Below are positions 1 through 6,994 of a stretch of 64,000 bases of DNA, in pieces. The translations under genes and the position numbers were made by a program. The DNA comes from Streptomyces kronopolitis (GTDB lineage Bacteria > Actinomycetota > Actinomycetes > Streptomycetales > Streptomycetaceae). The notes under the pieces were generated by a model. That model was not told the origin of the DNA and did no database searches. It saw nothing but the letters and a program-made list of their open reading frames with translations. Location of the stretch: contig NZ_BMND01000001.1 of the NCBI RefSeq assembly GCF_014646275.1, positions 310,001 through 374,000 on the forward strand, given 5' to 3'. Numbering within the stretch: the stretch's first letter is position 1; the number at the start of each line of letters is the position of its first letter.

Positions 1-57
1 CATTCCGGCCTCGGCGGGTGAAGAGGGGCCCGCGGGTTCCAGGGCTTGATCGCGCTC

Positions 58-83
58 GATAACATTTGCCGGAAGGCAACTAT
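58..83. promoter_or_regulatory. Palindromic element upstream of rsbR, copy 1
   Basis: TTGCC (66-70) and GGCAA (75-79) form a perfect 5-4-5 inverted repeat about 90 bp before the chosen rsbR start. The surrounding 26 bases match a second site at 5336-5361 at about 20 positions, including ACATT, GCC and AAGGCAAC. The shared sequence and the location before two related signalling loci suggest a common operator. The binding protein is unknown; TTGCC-N4-GGCAA symmetry would suit a dimeric winged-helix or MarR-type regulator, which is inference. Confidence 0.5.
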
Positions 84-166
84 CGACGAATGTGGCTCGG
101 CCCGGCCGCCCCTCCGACGAGCAGTCCGAGGGGACCACGGGCCGGCCGGACCGAAAGGACAACGAG

Positions 167-1045
167 TTGGGTTCCGCTGAAGCTGCCGCACGCGAGCATG
201 TCACGAGCGTGCTGCGCGAAGAGGCCGACAAGATCTCGGACCGCTGGGTGCAGTTGCAGCTGGCACAGCCGTCGCTGGACGGGGAAGTGAGCGAGGCCGA
301 GCTGGGTGAGGAGGCCGACGCCCTGGTCAGCGCCCTGCTGTCCGGACTGGAGCTCGGCCTCCCGATCGAGCGCGTGGTCACCGCCCATGAGGAGATCCAC
401 CGGACGGTGTCCGAGATCTCCCTGCGCCGCGCCCGCCGCGGTGTCTCCCCCACCGCGACCTCCTTGGCGGTGCTCTCGCTCAAGGAGGCCCTGCTGGAGG
501 CCGTCCAGCGGCGGACCCGCGCGGCGGACGACCTCTTCGGCAGCGCGGTGCTGATCAACCGGCTGCTGGACAGCGCCGGCGCGCTCGCGTTCGAGACCTT
601 CGTCGAGGGCCGCGAGGAGATCATCCGCCGGCAGAGCCAGCAGCTGCTGGAGGTGTCGACGCCGGTCGTCCGACTGTGGCGCCAGGTCCTGGCCGTCCCG
701 CTGATCGGCACGCTCGACACCGCCCGCACCCAGGTGGTGATGGAGAACCTCCTCCAGGCCATCCAGGAGCACGAGGCGCTGGTCGCCATCATCGACATCA
801 CCGGCGTGCCCACCGTCGACACCGCCGTCGCCCAGCACCTGATGCACACCGTCAACGCGGTGCGGCTGATGGGCGCGGACTGCGTCATCAGCGGCATCCG
901 GCCGCCCATCGCCCAGACCATCGCACAGCTCGGCATCGACCTGTCGACGATCCTGACCCGCGCCACCCTCGCCGACGCCCTCAGCGAGGCCGTCAAGCTC
1001 ACCGAGGCCGCCGGGTCGGACCGCGCGCCGCTGGACAGGCGATGA
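167..1045 (+). CDS. rsbR: RsbR-type stressosome scaffold protein with C-terminal STAS domain
   Basis: RsbR proteins build the stressosome core with RsbS and are phosphorylated by the RsbT kinase. The N-terminal half is helical and globin-like, as in non-haem RsbR sensors. The C-terminal STAS domain (about residues 170-285) carries a VDTAVA motif whose threonine (about T219) matches a known RsbT phosphorylation site, followed by GIRPPIAQTIAQLGIDLS, very like Bacillus RsbRA. I chose TTG at 167 because GAAAGGA lies about 8 bases upstream. An in-frame GTG at 92 would add 25 residues but has no visible ribosome-binding site. The stop overlaps the rsbS start (ATGA), so translation is coupled. First gene of a five-gene operon. 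Confidence 0.88.
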   Translation: MGSAEAAAREHVTSVLREEADKISDRWVQLQLAQPSLDGEVSEAELGEEADALVSALLSGLELGLPIERVVTAHEEIHRTVSEISLRRARRGVSPTATSLAVLSLKEALLEAVQRRTRAADDLFGSAVLINRLLDSAGALAFETFVEGREEIIRRQSQQLLEVSTPVVRLWRQVLAVPLIGTLDTARTQVVMENLLQAIQEHEALVAIIDITGVPTVDTAVAQHLMHTVNAVRLMGADCVISGIRPPIAQTIAQLGIDLSTILTRATLADALSEAVKLTEAAGSDRAPLDRR

Positions 1046-1458
1046 CCACGCCCGTCTCGGGCAGCGTCCCGATCCTGCGCCTGGGGGACGTGCTGGTCAC
1101 GGGCCTCCTCAATGAACTCGACGACAAGACCGCCGTGGCGTTCACCGAGGAGCTCACCAGCCGGATCACCGCGGACGGCGCCCGCGGCGTCCTCATCGAC
1201 ATCTCCCGGCTGGAGATCGTCGACTCCTTCGTGGCCCGTACGCTGATGGAACTGACCACCATGGCGCGGCTGCTGGGCGCCCGGGTGATCGTCGCCGGAA
1301 TGCGGCCGCCGGTCGCCATCACCCTGGTCGAGCTGGGGCTCCAGCTCACCGGAGTGGAGACGGCACTCAATGCCGAGCAGGGAATGGCCGCGATGGGCTG
1401 GCGTCAGAGTCCGCAACCATCCGGAGGGGGCCTGGGTGAGTTCCACCCGGAACACTGA
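1042..1458 (+). CDS. rsbS: RsbS-type stressosome STAS protein
   Basis: A single STAS-domain protein of 138 residues, antagonist of the RsbT kinase and co-component of the stressosome. The DISRLEIVDSFVARTL segment contains the serine (about S62) expected to be phosphorylated by RsbT, followed by GMRPPVAITLVELG, which is typical of RsbS. The ATG start overlaps the rsbR stop in an ATGA arrangement. The 3' end runs 23 bases into rsbT, whose Shine-Dalgarno sequence lies inside rsbS. The C-terminal tail past the STAS fold (WRQSPQPSGGGLGEF) is poorly conserved and may simply accommodate the rsbT start signal. Function is assigned from sequence and gene order R-S-T. Confidence 0.9.
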   Translation: MTTPVSGSVPILRLGDVLVTGLLNELDDKTAVAFTEELTSRITADGARGVLIDISRLEIVDSFVARTLMELTTMARLLGARVIVAGMRPPVAITLVELGLQLTGVETALNAEQGMAAMGWRQSPQPSGGGLGEFHPEH

Positions 1459-1912
1459 CCACGCGGTGGCTCTCGCCCCGAGCGGGCGCGCCGCCGACCG
1501 CCACGCGCTCATGGACCGGACGGTCCACCACGTGCGCACCGAAGAAGACCTGCTGACCGTCCGCCACGCCGTGCGGGCGGCCACCCTGCGTGCCGGATTC
1601 AGCATCGTGGACCAGACGCGGGTGGTCACCGCCGCCAGTGAGCTGGCCCGCAACGCCTACATCCACGGGGGAGGGGGCACCGTGACCATCGACCAGCTGA
1701 CGACGGGAGGGAACGCCGGGCTGCGGCTGACCGTCCAGGACGACGGTCCGGGCATCCTGGACACCGACGCGGCGCTGGCCGACGGCTTCACCACCGGCGT
1801 GGGACTCGGCCACGGCCTGGGTGGCGCCCGCCGCCTGATGAACGACTTCGAACTGCACACCGGCCCCGGTCAGGGCACGACCGTGATCGCCACCCGGTGG
1901 GCGGGGCGGTGA
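1436..1912 (+). CDS. rsbT: RsbT-type serine/threonine kinase (switch protein)
   Basis: GHKL-fold ATPase of 158 residues. The N-box ELARNAYIHGG, the G1 motif DDGPGI and the G2 motif GLGHGLGGARRLM are all intact, so kinase activity is expected. In the Bacillus model RsbT phosphorylates RsbS and RsbR under stress, leaves the stressosome and activates an RsbU phosphatase. The GTG at 1436 is preceded by GGAGGGGG (1423-1430), which decides the start; a longer reading from 1370 has no such signal. The stop overlaps the next start (GTGA). The N-terminal 25 residues are longer than in Bacillus RsbT. Confidence 0.9.
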   Translation: MSSTRNTDHAVALAPSGRAADRHALMDRTVHHVRTEEDLLTVRHAVRAATLRAGFSIVDQTRVVTAASELARNAYIHGGGGTVTIDQLTTGGNAGLRLTVQDDGPGILDTDAALADGFTTGVGLGHGLGGARRLMNDFELHTGPGQGTTVIATRWAGR

Positions 1913-2922
1913 CATCCGCCGAGGCGGTGCCGACGGCACATATCGCGGTGGACCACTACAGCGCCGTCCATCTCGCCGCCGAGACCGCCCGGGCGGTCGC
2001 CGAGCGCTGCCGCCTGTCGGGCGCCCTGCCCGACCGGGCCGCCGTCGTCGCCTCGGAACTGGCCAGCAATCTGGCCAAACACGCGAGCAGCGGCTCGCTG
2101 TTCCTCCAGCCCCTGCCCCTGGGAGGGGGGATGGAGATCGTCGCCGTGGACCGCGGCCCCGGCATCGGCGAACTCCAGCGGTGCCTCGCCGACGGCTACA
2201 CCACCGGCACCTCCCTCGGCGCCGGGCTGGGTGCCGTGAAGCGGATAGCCACCGCTCTCACCATCCGTACGCAGCCCGGGACCGGCACCCTCATCTGCGC
2301 GCGTCTCACCGAGCCCGACGCCAAGGAGCCGGCCGGGCAGGAAGTGGGCGTCGTCTGCCTGCCGGCGGACCGCGAGCAGGTCAGCGGTGACGCCTGCGCC
2401 GTCGTCGAGCACGACTCCGCCCGCACCGCGATCGTGGTCGACGGTCTCGGCCATGGCCCGCCGGCGGCCGAGGCGGCGCAGGCGGCCCTGCGCGCCTTCC
2501 ACCGGGCCCCGGACCTTCCGCTGCCCGCTCTCCTCACCGGCCTCCACCGGGCGCTGCGCCGCACCCGGGGCGCGGCGGTGGGCCTGCTGCGCCTGCACCC
2601 CGGCCGTGCGGAGTACAGCGGGGTGGGAAATGTCCGGGTGCTGACGCTGACTCCGCTCGACGTGGAGCACCGCCTGACCGGCCAGCCGGGTATCGTCGGG
2701 CTGAACATGGCAACGCCGAGCGTGCGGGCCTTCCCCCTACCGACCGAGGCCACCGCGGTGCTGCACTCCGACGGCATCGACCAGCGATGGGCCCGGTCGC
2801 CCTCGGCCTTCGTGCATCGGCTGCCACCGTTCCTCCTTGCCGCCTCCCTCGCCCACAGCCACCGCCTCAGCCGCGACGACGCGACCGTGATCGCGGCCCG
2901 ACCCCGCCAGAGAATTCCGTGA
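1909..2922 (+). CDS. ATP-binding SpoIIE-family phosphatase: RsbT-like kinase domain fused to RsbX-like PP2C domain
   Basis: A 337-residue fusion. Residues 1-130 are a second GHKL ATPase resembling RsbT (ELASNLAKHA N-box, DRGPGIGEL G1, TSLGAGLGAVKR G2). Residues about 140-337 are a SpoIIE/PP2C-type phosphatase with metal-binding aspartates in VVDGLGHGPPAAEAAQ and LHSDGIDQRW. In the Bacillus system RsbX dephosphorylates RsbR and RsbS to reset the stressosome, and the phosphatase half sits where rsbX would. Having a kinase and a phosphatase on one chain suggests a self-contained reset module, which is inference. GTG at 1909 overlaps the rsbT stop, and the 3' end overlaps the next gene the same way. 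Confidence 0.82.
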   Translation: MTSAEAVPTAHIAVDHYSAVHLAAETARAVAERCRLSGALPDRAAVVASELASNLAKHASSGSLFLQPLPLGGGMEIVAVDRGPGIGELQRCLADGYTTGTSLGAGLGAVKRIATALTIRTQPGTGTLICARLTEPDAKEPAGQEVGVVCLPADREQVSGDACAVVEHDSARTAIVVDGLGHGPPAAEAAQAALRAFHRAPDLPLPALLTGLHRALRRTRGAAVGLLRLHPGRAEYSGVGNVRVLTLTPLDVEHRLTGQPGIVGLNMATPSVRAFPLPTEATAVLHSDGIDQRWARSPSAFVHRLPPFLLAASLAHSHRLSRDDATVIAARPRQRIP

Positions 2923-4250
2923 GCCCCCACACCTTCCACACCCTGCCGAGCCTGCGCCACGCCGTCCGCGGGATCTGCCGCGCGCACCGCCTTCCGTCCC
3001 CCAACGGGGCGCGTCTGGTGCTGTCCGTGTCCCGGGTGGCCACGGCCGCCCTCGACGCCGGCGGCTCCGTCCGCCTGGAGGCCGTCGAGCAGCCCGCGCC
3101 CGGTGGCAGGACTCTGCTGGCCGTCACGCTGCACGCCGGACGGACCCCGGCGTCGCCGAGCCCGGCCGAGCTGCCGCTGCCCGGACAGGCCACCCCCGAC
3201 GGCACCGTCGCCTGGCACCTCCCGCTCGGCGAGGCCGACAGCCGGGGCGGGGACCGGCCGCCCTCCCTCGCGCCGCCCGCGCCCCGGGGTGACGCGCCGG
3301 CCCCGGGCGGTGCCCGCGAGGCGGCGGCCACCGAGGGGTACGAGGCGGAGATCGCGGCCCTCGAAGGCGAGCTGGGTGCCGCGCTGTCCCGCGTCGACAC
3401 CCTCAGCACCGAGCTGCACCGCCTCAAGGACGAACTCGCCGAGACCAACAGCGGCGTGCTCGCCCTCTACGTCCAACTGGAGGAGCGGGACGAGCAGCTG
3501 CGCCGGGCGCACGGCCAGATCCTGCGCGAGCTGGAGGACGCGCTGCGTCCCCCGCCGATCACCGTCAACGGTATGGATCTCGCCGTCCACTACGCGCCGG
3601 CCGACCCGGACGCCCCCACGGGCGGCGACTTCTACGACTGGCTGCTGCTTCCCGACGGCACCGTGCACATCACCGTCGTGGACGCGCTGGGCCATGGCGT
3701 GCGCAGCACCCGCAGCGCGCTGAATGTCACGCACGCCGTGCGCACCCTGGCCCTCGAAGGGCATCCGCTGGAATCCATCGTGGCCCGTACCCACGACATC
3801 CTCGCGCCGTTCGATCCCGACCTCATGGCCACCGTCCTGCTCGCCCGGATCGACCCCGAGACCGGGGCGCTGCAGCTGGCCAACGGCAGCCACCCCCCGG
3901 CCCTGGTCGTCCGCGCCGACGGAACCGCCGACTACCTGGAACTGCGCGGCCGGGGCATCGGGTTCCCGCTCCCCGGGAGCGACACCGTGCGGGAGGACAC
4001 CCTGCACGAGGGGGACCTCCTGATGCTCTACACCGACGGCCTGACCGAGAGCCGGCGGGACCCCATCGAGGGCGAGGCGCGGCTCGTCACGAGCGCCCGG
4101 GCCCATGCCCGACGCCCGGTGGAGGAGATCCCCGGCGCCGTCGCGAAGGACATGCACACCGTCATCCTGCATCCGGACGACACCCTCGCCCTGGCCGTGC
4201 GCCGGACCGGGAAGCCGCAGCGCGGACACCCCCTGGCAGGTCAGCCGTGA
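2919..4250 (+). CDS. RsbU-like PP2C serine phosphatase with coiled coil
   Basis: A 443-residue protein. Residues about 1-90 look like a degenerate GHKL domain without clear ATP motifs. A low-complexity Ala/Pro linker follows, then a strong coiled coil (about 140-208, rich in Glu, Leu and Arg heptads), then a PP2C/SpoIIE domain with GGDFYDW, VVDALGHGVRSTRSA, NGSHPPALVV and LYTDGLTESR, the expected metal and catalytic motifs. It would dephosphorylate an anti-anti-sigma factor. Its place after rsbR-S-T makes it the likely output phosphatase activated by RsbT, although the canonical N-terminal RsbT-binding helical domain of RsbU is not obvious. GTG at 2919 overlaps the previous stop (GTGA). Last gene of the coupled operon. 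Confidence 0.85.
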   Translation: MSPHTFHTLPSLRHAVRGICRAHRLPSPNGARLVLSVSRVATAALDAGGSVRLEAVEQPAPGGRTLLAVTLHAGRTPASPSPAELPLPGQATPDGTVAWHLPLGEADSRGGDRPPSLAPPAPRGDAPAPGGAREAAATEGYEAEIAALEGELGAALSRVDTLSTELHRLKDELAETNSGVLALYVQLEERDEQLRRAHGQILRELEDALRPPPITVNGMDLAVHYAPADPDAPTGGDFYDWLLLPDGTVHITVVDALGHGVRSTRSALNVTHAVRTLALEGHPLESIVARTHDILAPFDPDLMATVLLARIDPETGALQLANGSHPPALVVRADGTADYLELRGRGIGFPLPGSDTVREDTLHEGDLLMLYTDGLTESRRDPIEGEARLVTSARAHARRPVEEIPGAVAKDMHTVILHPDDTLALAVRRTGKPQRGHPLAGQP

Positions 4251-4282
4251 ACATCGCAGACCATAGTGGACCGAACACGCTC

Positions 4283-4307
4283 TTTTCCCGCGCGATTGTC
4301 TGGGTAG
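4283..4307 (+). promoter_or_regulatory. Candidate sigma-B-type promoter before the RsbW-like gene
   Basis: TTTT (4283-4286), 15 bases, then GGGTAG (4302-4307). Streptomyces sigma-B-family promoters approximate GTTT, a 14-16 base spacer and GGGTAT. The spacing and -10 element fit, while the -35 is imperfect. It lies about 55 bases upstream of the ATG at 4363 and would give autoregulation of this module. No transcription data. Confidence 0.35.
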
Positions 4308-4362
4308 ACGCCTCACGGACAGCAGCCGGAAACAGGACCCTACGAGCGGGGGGACGAAGGCC

Positions 4363-4773
4363 ATGCAACATCGGCTAGCGATTGACGACCACCCGTCACC
4401 GCAGGTGCAGCGTGCCTGCCAACCGGATTCCGCGGCACAGGCCCGCGATTTCGCCCGCGGCTTCGCCGCCCTGCTCTGCCCCGAGCCCAGCGCACTGACC
4501 ACCCAGAACCTGTTGCTTCTGGTATCCGAGCTGGTCGCCAACGCGCTGCGGCACGCCGGCGCCGTCACGGCCCTGCGCCTGCGCGCGGACCGTGAGCGCA
4601 TCGAGGTGTGCGTCGAGGACCCCAGTCCCACGCCGCCGCAGGAGCGCCGTCCCGACCTGACCGGCAGTCACGGCGGCTTCGGATGGCCCATGGTGCACAC
4701 GCTGGCCGTCGAGGTCGCGGTCCTCCCGGGGACCGGTGGCGGCAAGACGGTCCAGGCGGTCCTGGCGCGCTGA
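4363..4773 (+). CDS. RsbW-like ATP-binding anti-sigma/regulatory kinase
   Basis: A stand-alone GHKL ATPase of 136 residues (HATPase_c_2 family). The N-box reads SELVANALRHAG and the glycine-rich lid is GSHGGFGWPMVHTLAVEV. The G1 region (EDPSPTPPQ) lacks the usual DxGxG, which is common in the large Streptomyces family of such proteins. These bind either a sigma factor or a STAS-domain partner, and the convergent STAS protein next door is an obvious candidate partner. The ATG follows GGGGGACGAAGG. The gene is separated by 112 bases from the rsb operon and has its own candidate promoter. The target is not identifiable from this window. Confidence 0.8.
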   Translation: MQHRLAIDDHPSPQVQRACQPDSAAQARDFARGFAALLCPEPSALTTQNLLLLVSELVANALRHAGAVTALRLRADRERIEVCVEDPSPTPPQERRPDLTGSHGGFGWPMVHTLAVEVAVLPGTGGGKTVQAVLAR

Positions 4774-4806
4774 GCGCAGTGGAACCCCGGGGCCCGGGGG
4801 AAGGAC

Positions 4807-5199
4807 TCAGCCCTCGCGGTCGCCGCTTTCGGCTCCGAGGGAGACCGGCGGCCCGGCGTCGACGGCCTGCGCCACGGACGCGTACAGGGACAGGACGGTG
4901 TCGATCCCGGTGAGGGCGAAGAGCCGCGCCAAGGCGCTGGAGGGCGCCGCGAGGCGCAGGGCCGGACCCAGTGCGCTGTGCGCCTGGAGCAGGACGTTGA
5001 TCGTGGCGGAGTCGGCGAAGGTGACCGCGGACAGGTCGATGACGACCGGGGCCACGCCGTCCTCGGCCGCCCGTCGCAGGGTCGCGCTCAGCGGTTCGAC
5101 GTTGTCGATGTCGAGGTGTCCCGTGACGCTGACGACAAGAGCATTCCGCTCCTGACGCACGGTCGGCTCGCCTTCTCCCGCCGCCGGCTCTCCGGCCAT
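4807..5199 (-). CDS. Anti-anti-sigma factor (STAS domain, RsbV-like)
   Basis: A 130-residue STAS protein. The phosphorylatable serine is in LSAVTFADSATINVLLQ, the RsbV/SpoIIAA signature. Unphosphorylated proteins of this type sequester an anti-sigma kinase, and RsbU-type phosphatases such as those on either side reactivate them. The ATG at 5199 is preceded by GGAGG at 7-base spacing, so a longer reading to 5343 is rejected. It converges with the RsbW-like gene, leaving a 33-base gap. Residues 1-15 are an extra hydrophilic N-terminal stretch. The partner is inferred from location only. Confidence 0.85.
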   Translation of the reverse strand: MAGEPAAGEGEPTVRQERNALVVSVTGHLDIDNVEPLSATLRRAAEDGVAPVVIDLSAVTFADSATINVLLQAHSALGPALRLAAPSSALARLFALTGIDTVLSLYASVAQAVDAGPPVSLGAESGDREG

Positions 5200-5768
5200 C
5201 GGTCGGCCTCCACTGGGCTGCGGCAGCACGGTGCACCTCGCTGTAGGGGCTGACGGTCGGGCAAAGCGGCGGGCCGGACGTTCCACACGACCAAGTGACC
5301 AGCTCGGACCAGGATAGAAGCGATAGTTGCCGTTTGACAACATTCGCCATAAGGCAACAATCTGTTCTCGTCACATCACGAGGCGGCTGCGCCTGCCGTG
5401 GCTGGGGACGAATGGGCGGCCTGAGATCCGCTGCACGCTGTCAGAACATGAGCGTGGCCGCCGACGACGTGTGGGCCGCCACCCTCATAGGTGAGGGGGA
5501 GGAGGCCGCCGCGTGGAACGCATCGAGCCTTGCCGCCACACGGGAACGCGGCGGTGACTGCGCGGCCCCCTCCCGGCGGGAGGACCCCCTGTCACCCCTG
5601 AGCGCCTCCGCCGGTTCAACGGCGCCCGGGGCACCCACCCTTCCGCGTGCGCGGCGGACCGGCCGGCCACGGTAACGGGACACCCGACCACCCCGTTCCG
5701 TCCTGCGGCACGGTCCCGTCAGCCCCCGCCTCTGCCCTCGTCCACGGACGAAGAATGCCTGAGAGACC
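5200..5768. other. 569-base intergenic region between divergent signalling genes
   Basis: No convincing gene. It must hold the promoter of the minus-strand STAS gene and that of the phosphatase at 5769. It contains the second palindromic element (5336-5361), an inverted GTTGCC at 5326-5331 and a short GC hairpin at 5569-5583 (CCTCCCG / CGGGAGG). Confidence 0.6.
5336..5361. promoter_or_regulatory. Palindromic element, copy 2, upstream of STAS and phosphatase genes
   Basis: Partner of the element at 58-83: the two share ACATT, GCC, AAGGCAAC and AT in register. The palindrome is slightly degenerate here (TCGCC-ATAA-GGCAA). An additional ATAGTTGCC at 5323-5331 is the reverse complement of GGCAACTAT in copy 1, so this locus may carry two overlapping half-site pairs. 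It is about 140 bases upstream of the STAS gene and 410 upstream of the phosphatase at 5769. Confidence 0.5.
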
Positions 5769-6974
5769 GTGACTCAACCTCGTGACGTAGAACGAGCCGT
5801 GCGGGCATCGGCCCCGCACGCTCTGGTGAACACGCTTCGTGGGGTGCTCGCCGAACGCTACGGAGCACTCTCCGTGGAGTTGCTGCTCGCGGACCACGGG
5901 GCCACGGCGCTCACCCCCTTCGGCGCGGCGGGGGCGTCGGCCGCGCCGGTCCCGGTCGTCAACAGCGCCGAGGGCAGAGCCTTCGGCAGCCGCCAACCCC
6001 ATCAGGAGACCCGGCACGGAGACCTCGTCGAGCACCACTTCCCGGTGGCCGTCCGGGGGGAGCGCACCGGCATCCTCACGGTGTGGCTGCCCGCCGAGCG
6101 GTCCGTCCCCGACACCGTCCGCGACCTCGTCCACACCGCCGGCCTGCTCGGCCATGAACTCCTGGTGGCCGAGCGCGACACCGATGTCTACCGGCGGGCC
6201 CGGCGCCTGAGCCGGCTCACCCTGGCCGCCGAGATGCAGTGGCAACTCCTCCCGGCCAGGTCCTGTTCCGCCGAGGAGTACGCCATCGGCGCCCAGCTCG
6301 AACCCGCCCACGACACCAACGGCGACAACTACGACTGGGCCTCGGACGCCGACGAGCTGACCCTCGCCGTCACCGACGGCATGGGCACCGGCGTCAACGC
6401 CTCGATGCTCACCCACCTCGCCGTCAGCGCGCTGCGCAACGCCCGCCGGGCCGGCATCAGCGTCGAGGACCAGGCGGCCCTGGCCGACCAGGCCCTCTAC
6501 GCCCAATACCGCGGCGCCGCCCACGTCTCCACCCTGCTGCTGCGCTTCGACTTCGCGACCGGCCGGGTCCAGGCGGTGGACGCCGGCTCGCCCCAGCTGT
6601 GGCGGATGCGGGGGAGAGCGATCGAGCGGATAGCGCTCGATCCCCAGATGCCGCTCGGCATGTTCGAGGAGACGCACTACAAGGCGCAGGAATTCGGCGT
6701 GCGGCCCGGGGACCGGCTGCTCATCGTCAGCGACGGCGTCTACGCCGTGCGGTCGCCCCAGGGGGAGGCGTACGCGGAACGCGCCCTGGCCCGGGCCCTG
6801 CACGCCACCGGGCTGCTCCCGGCCGCCGCCGTGCCCCGCGCCGTACTGCGTGACCTGGCCGACTTCCGTGCCGCGGAATCGGCGGACGACGCGCTGGTGC
6901 TCTGCGTCGACTGGTTCGGCAAGCCCGGCCACCGGCCGCCCGGACCGGCCGGCTCCGGTAGAGGATCCCGTTAG
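5769..6974 (+). CDS. SpoIIE-family (PP2C) protein phosphatase, GAF-like N-terminus
   Basis: A 401-residue soluble protein. Residues 1-140 form a small alpha/beta sensor-like region of GAF type. After a linker helix (MQWQLLPARSC) comes an RsbU-like PP2C domain with VTDGMGTGVNASML, DAGSPQLWRMRG and IVSDGVYAVRSPQG. The first metal-binding motif reads NGDNYDW rather than the usual GGDWYD, so one glycine is replaced while the aspartate remains. It probably acts on an anti-anti-sigma factor such as the one at 4807-5199. The GTG start has a weak GAGAG upstream. It converges with the lipoprotein gene at 6995, with a 20-base gap. Confidence 0.82.
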   Translation: MTQPRDVERAVRASAPHALVNTLRGVLAERYGALSVELLLADHGATALTPFGAAGASAAPVPVVNSAEGRAFGSRQPHQETRHGDLVEHHFPVAVRGERTGILTVWLPAERSVPDTVRDLVHTAGLLGHELLVAERDTDVYRRARRLSRLTLAAEMQWQLLPARSCSAEEYAIGAQLEPAHDTNGDNYDWASDADELTLAVTDGMGTGVNASMLTHLAVSALRNARRAGISVEDQAALADQALYAQYRGAAHVSTLLLRFDFATGRVQAVDAGSPQLWRMRGRAIERIALDPQMPLGMFEETHYKAQEFGVRPGDRLLIVSDGVYAVRSPQGEAYAERALARALHATGLLPAAAVPRAVLRDLADFRAAESADDALVLCVDWFGKPGHRPPGPAGSGRGSR

Positions 6975-6994
6975 CGGCCGGAAGTGCACGTGGA

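Noticed and set aside
2196..4631. 811-codon minus-strand frame across the rsb operon
   Set aside because: It overlaps four genes with clear motifs on the plus strand and has low-complexity Arg/Ser/Gly composition.
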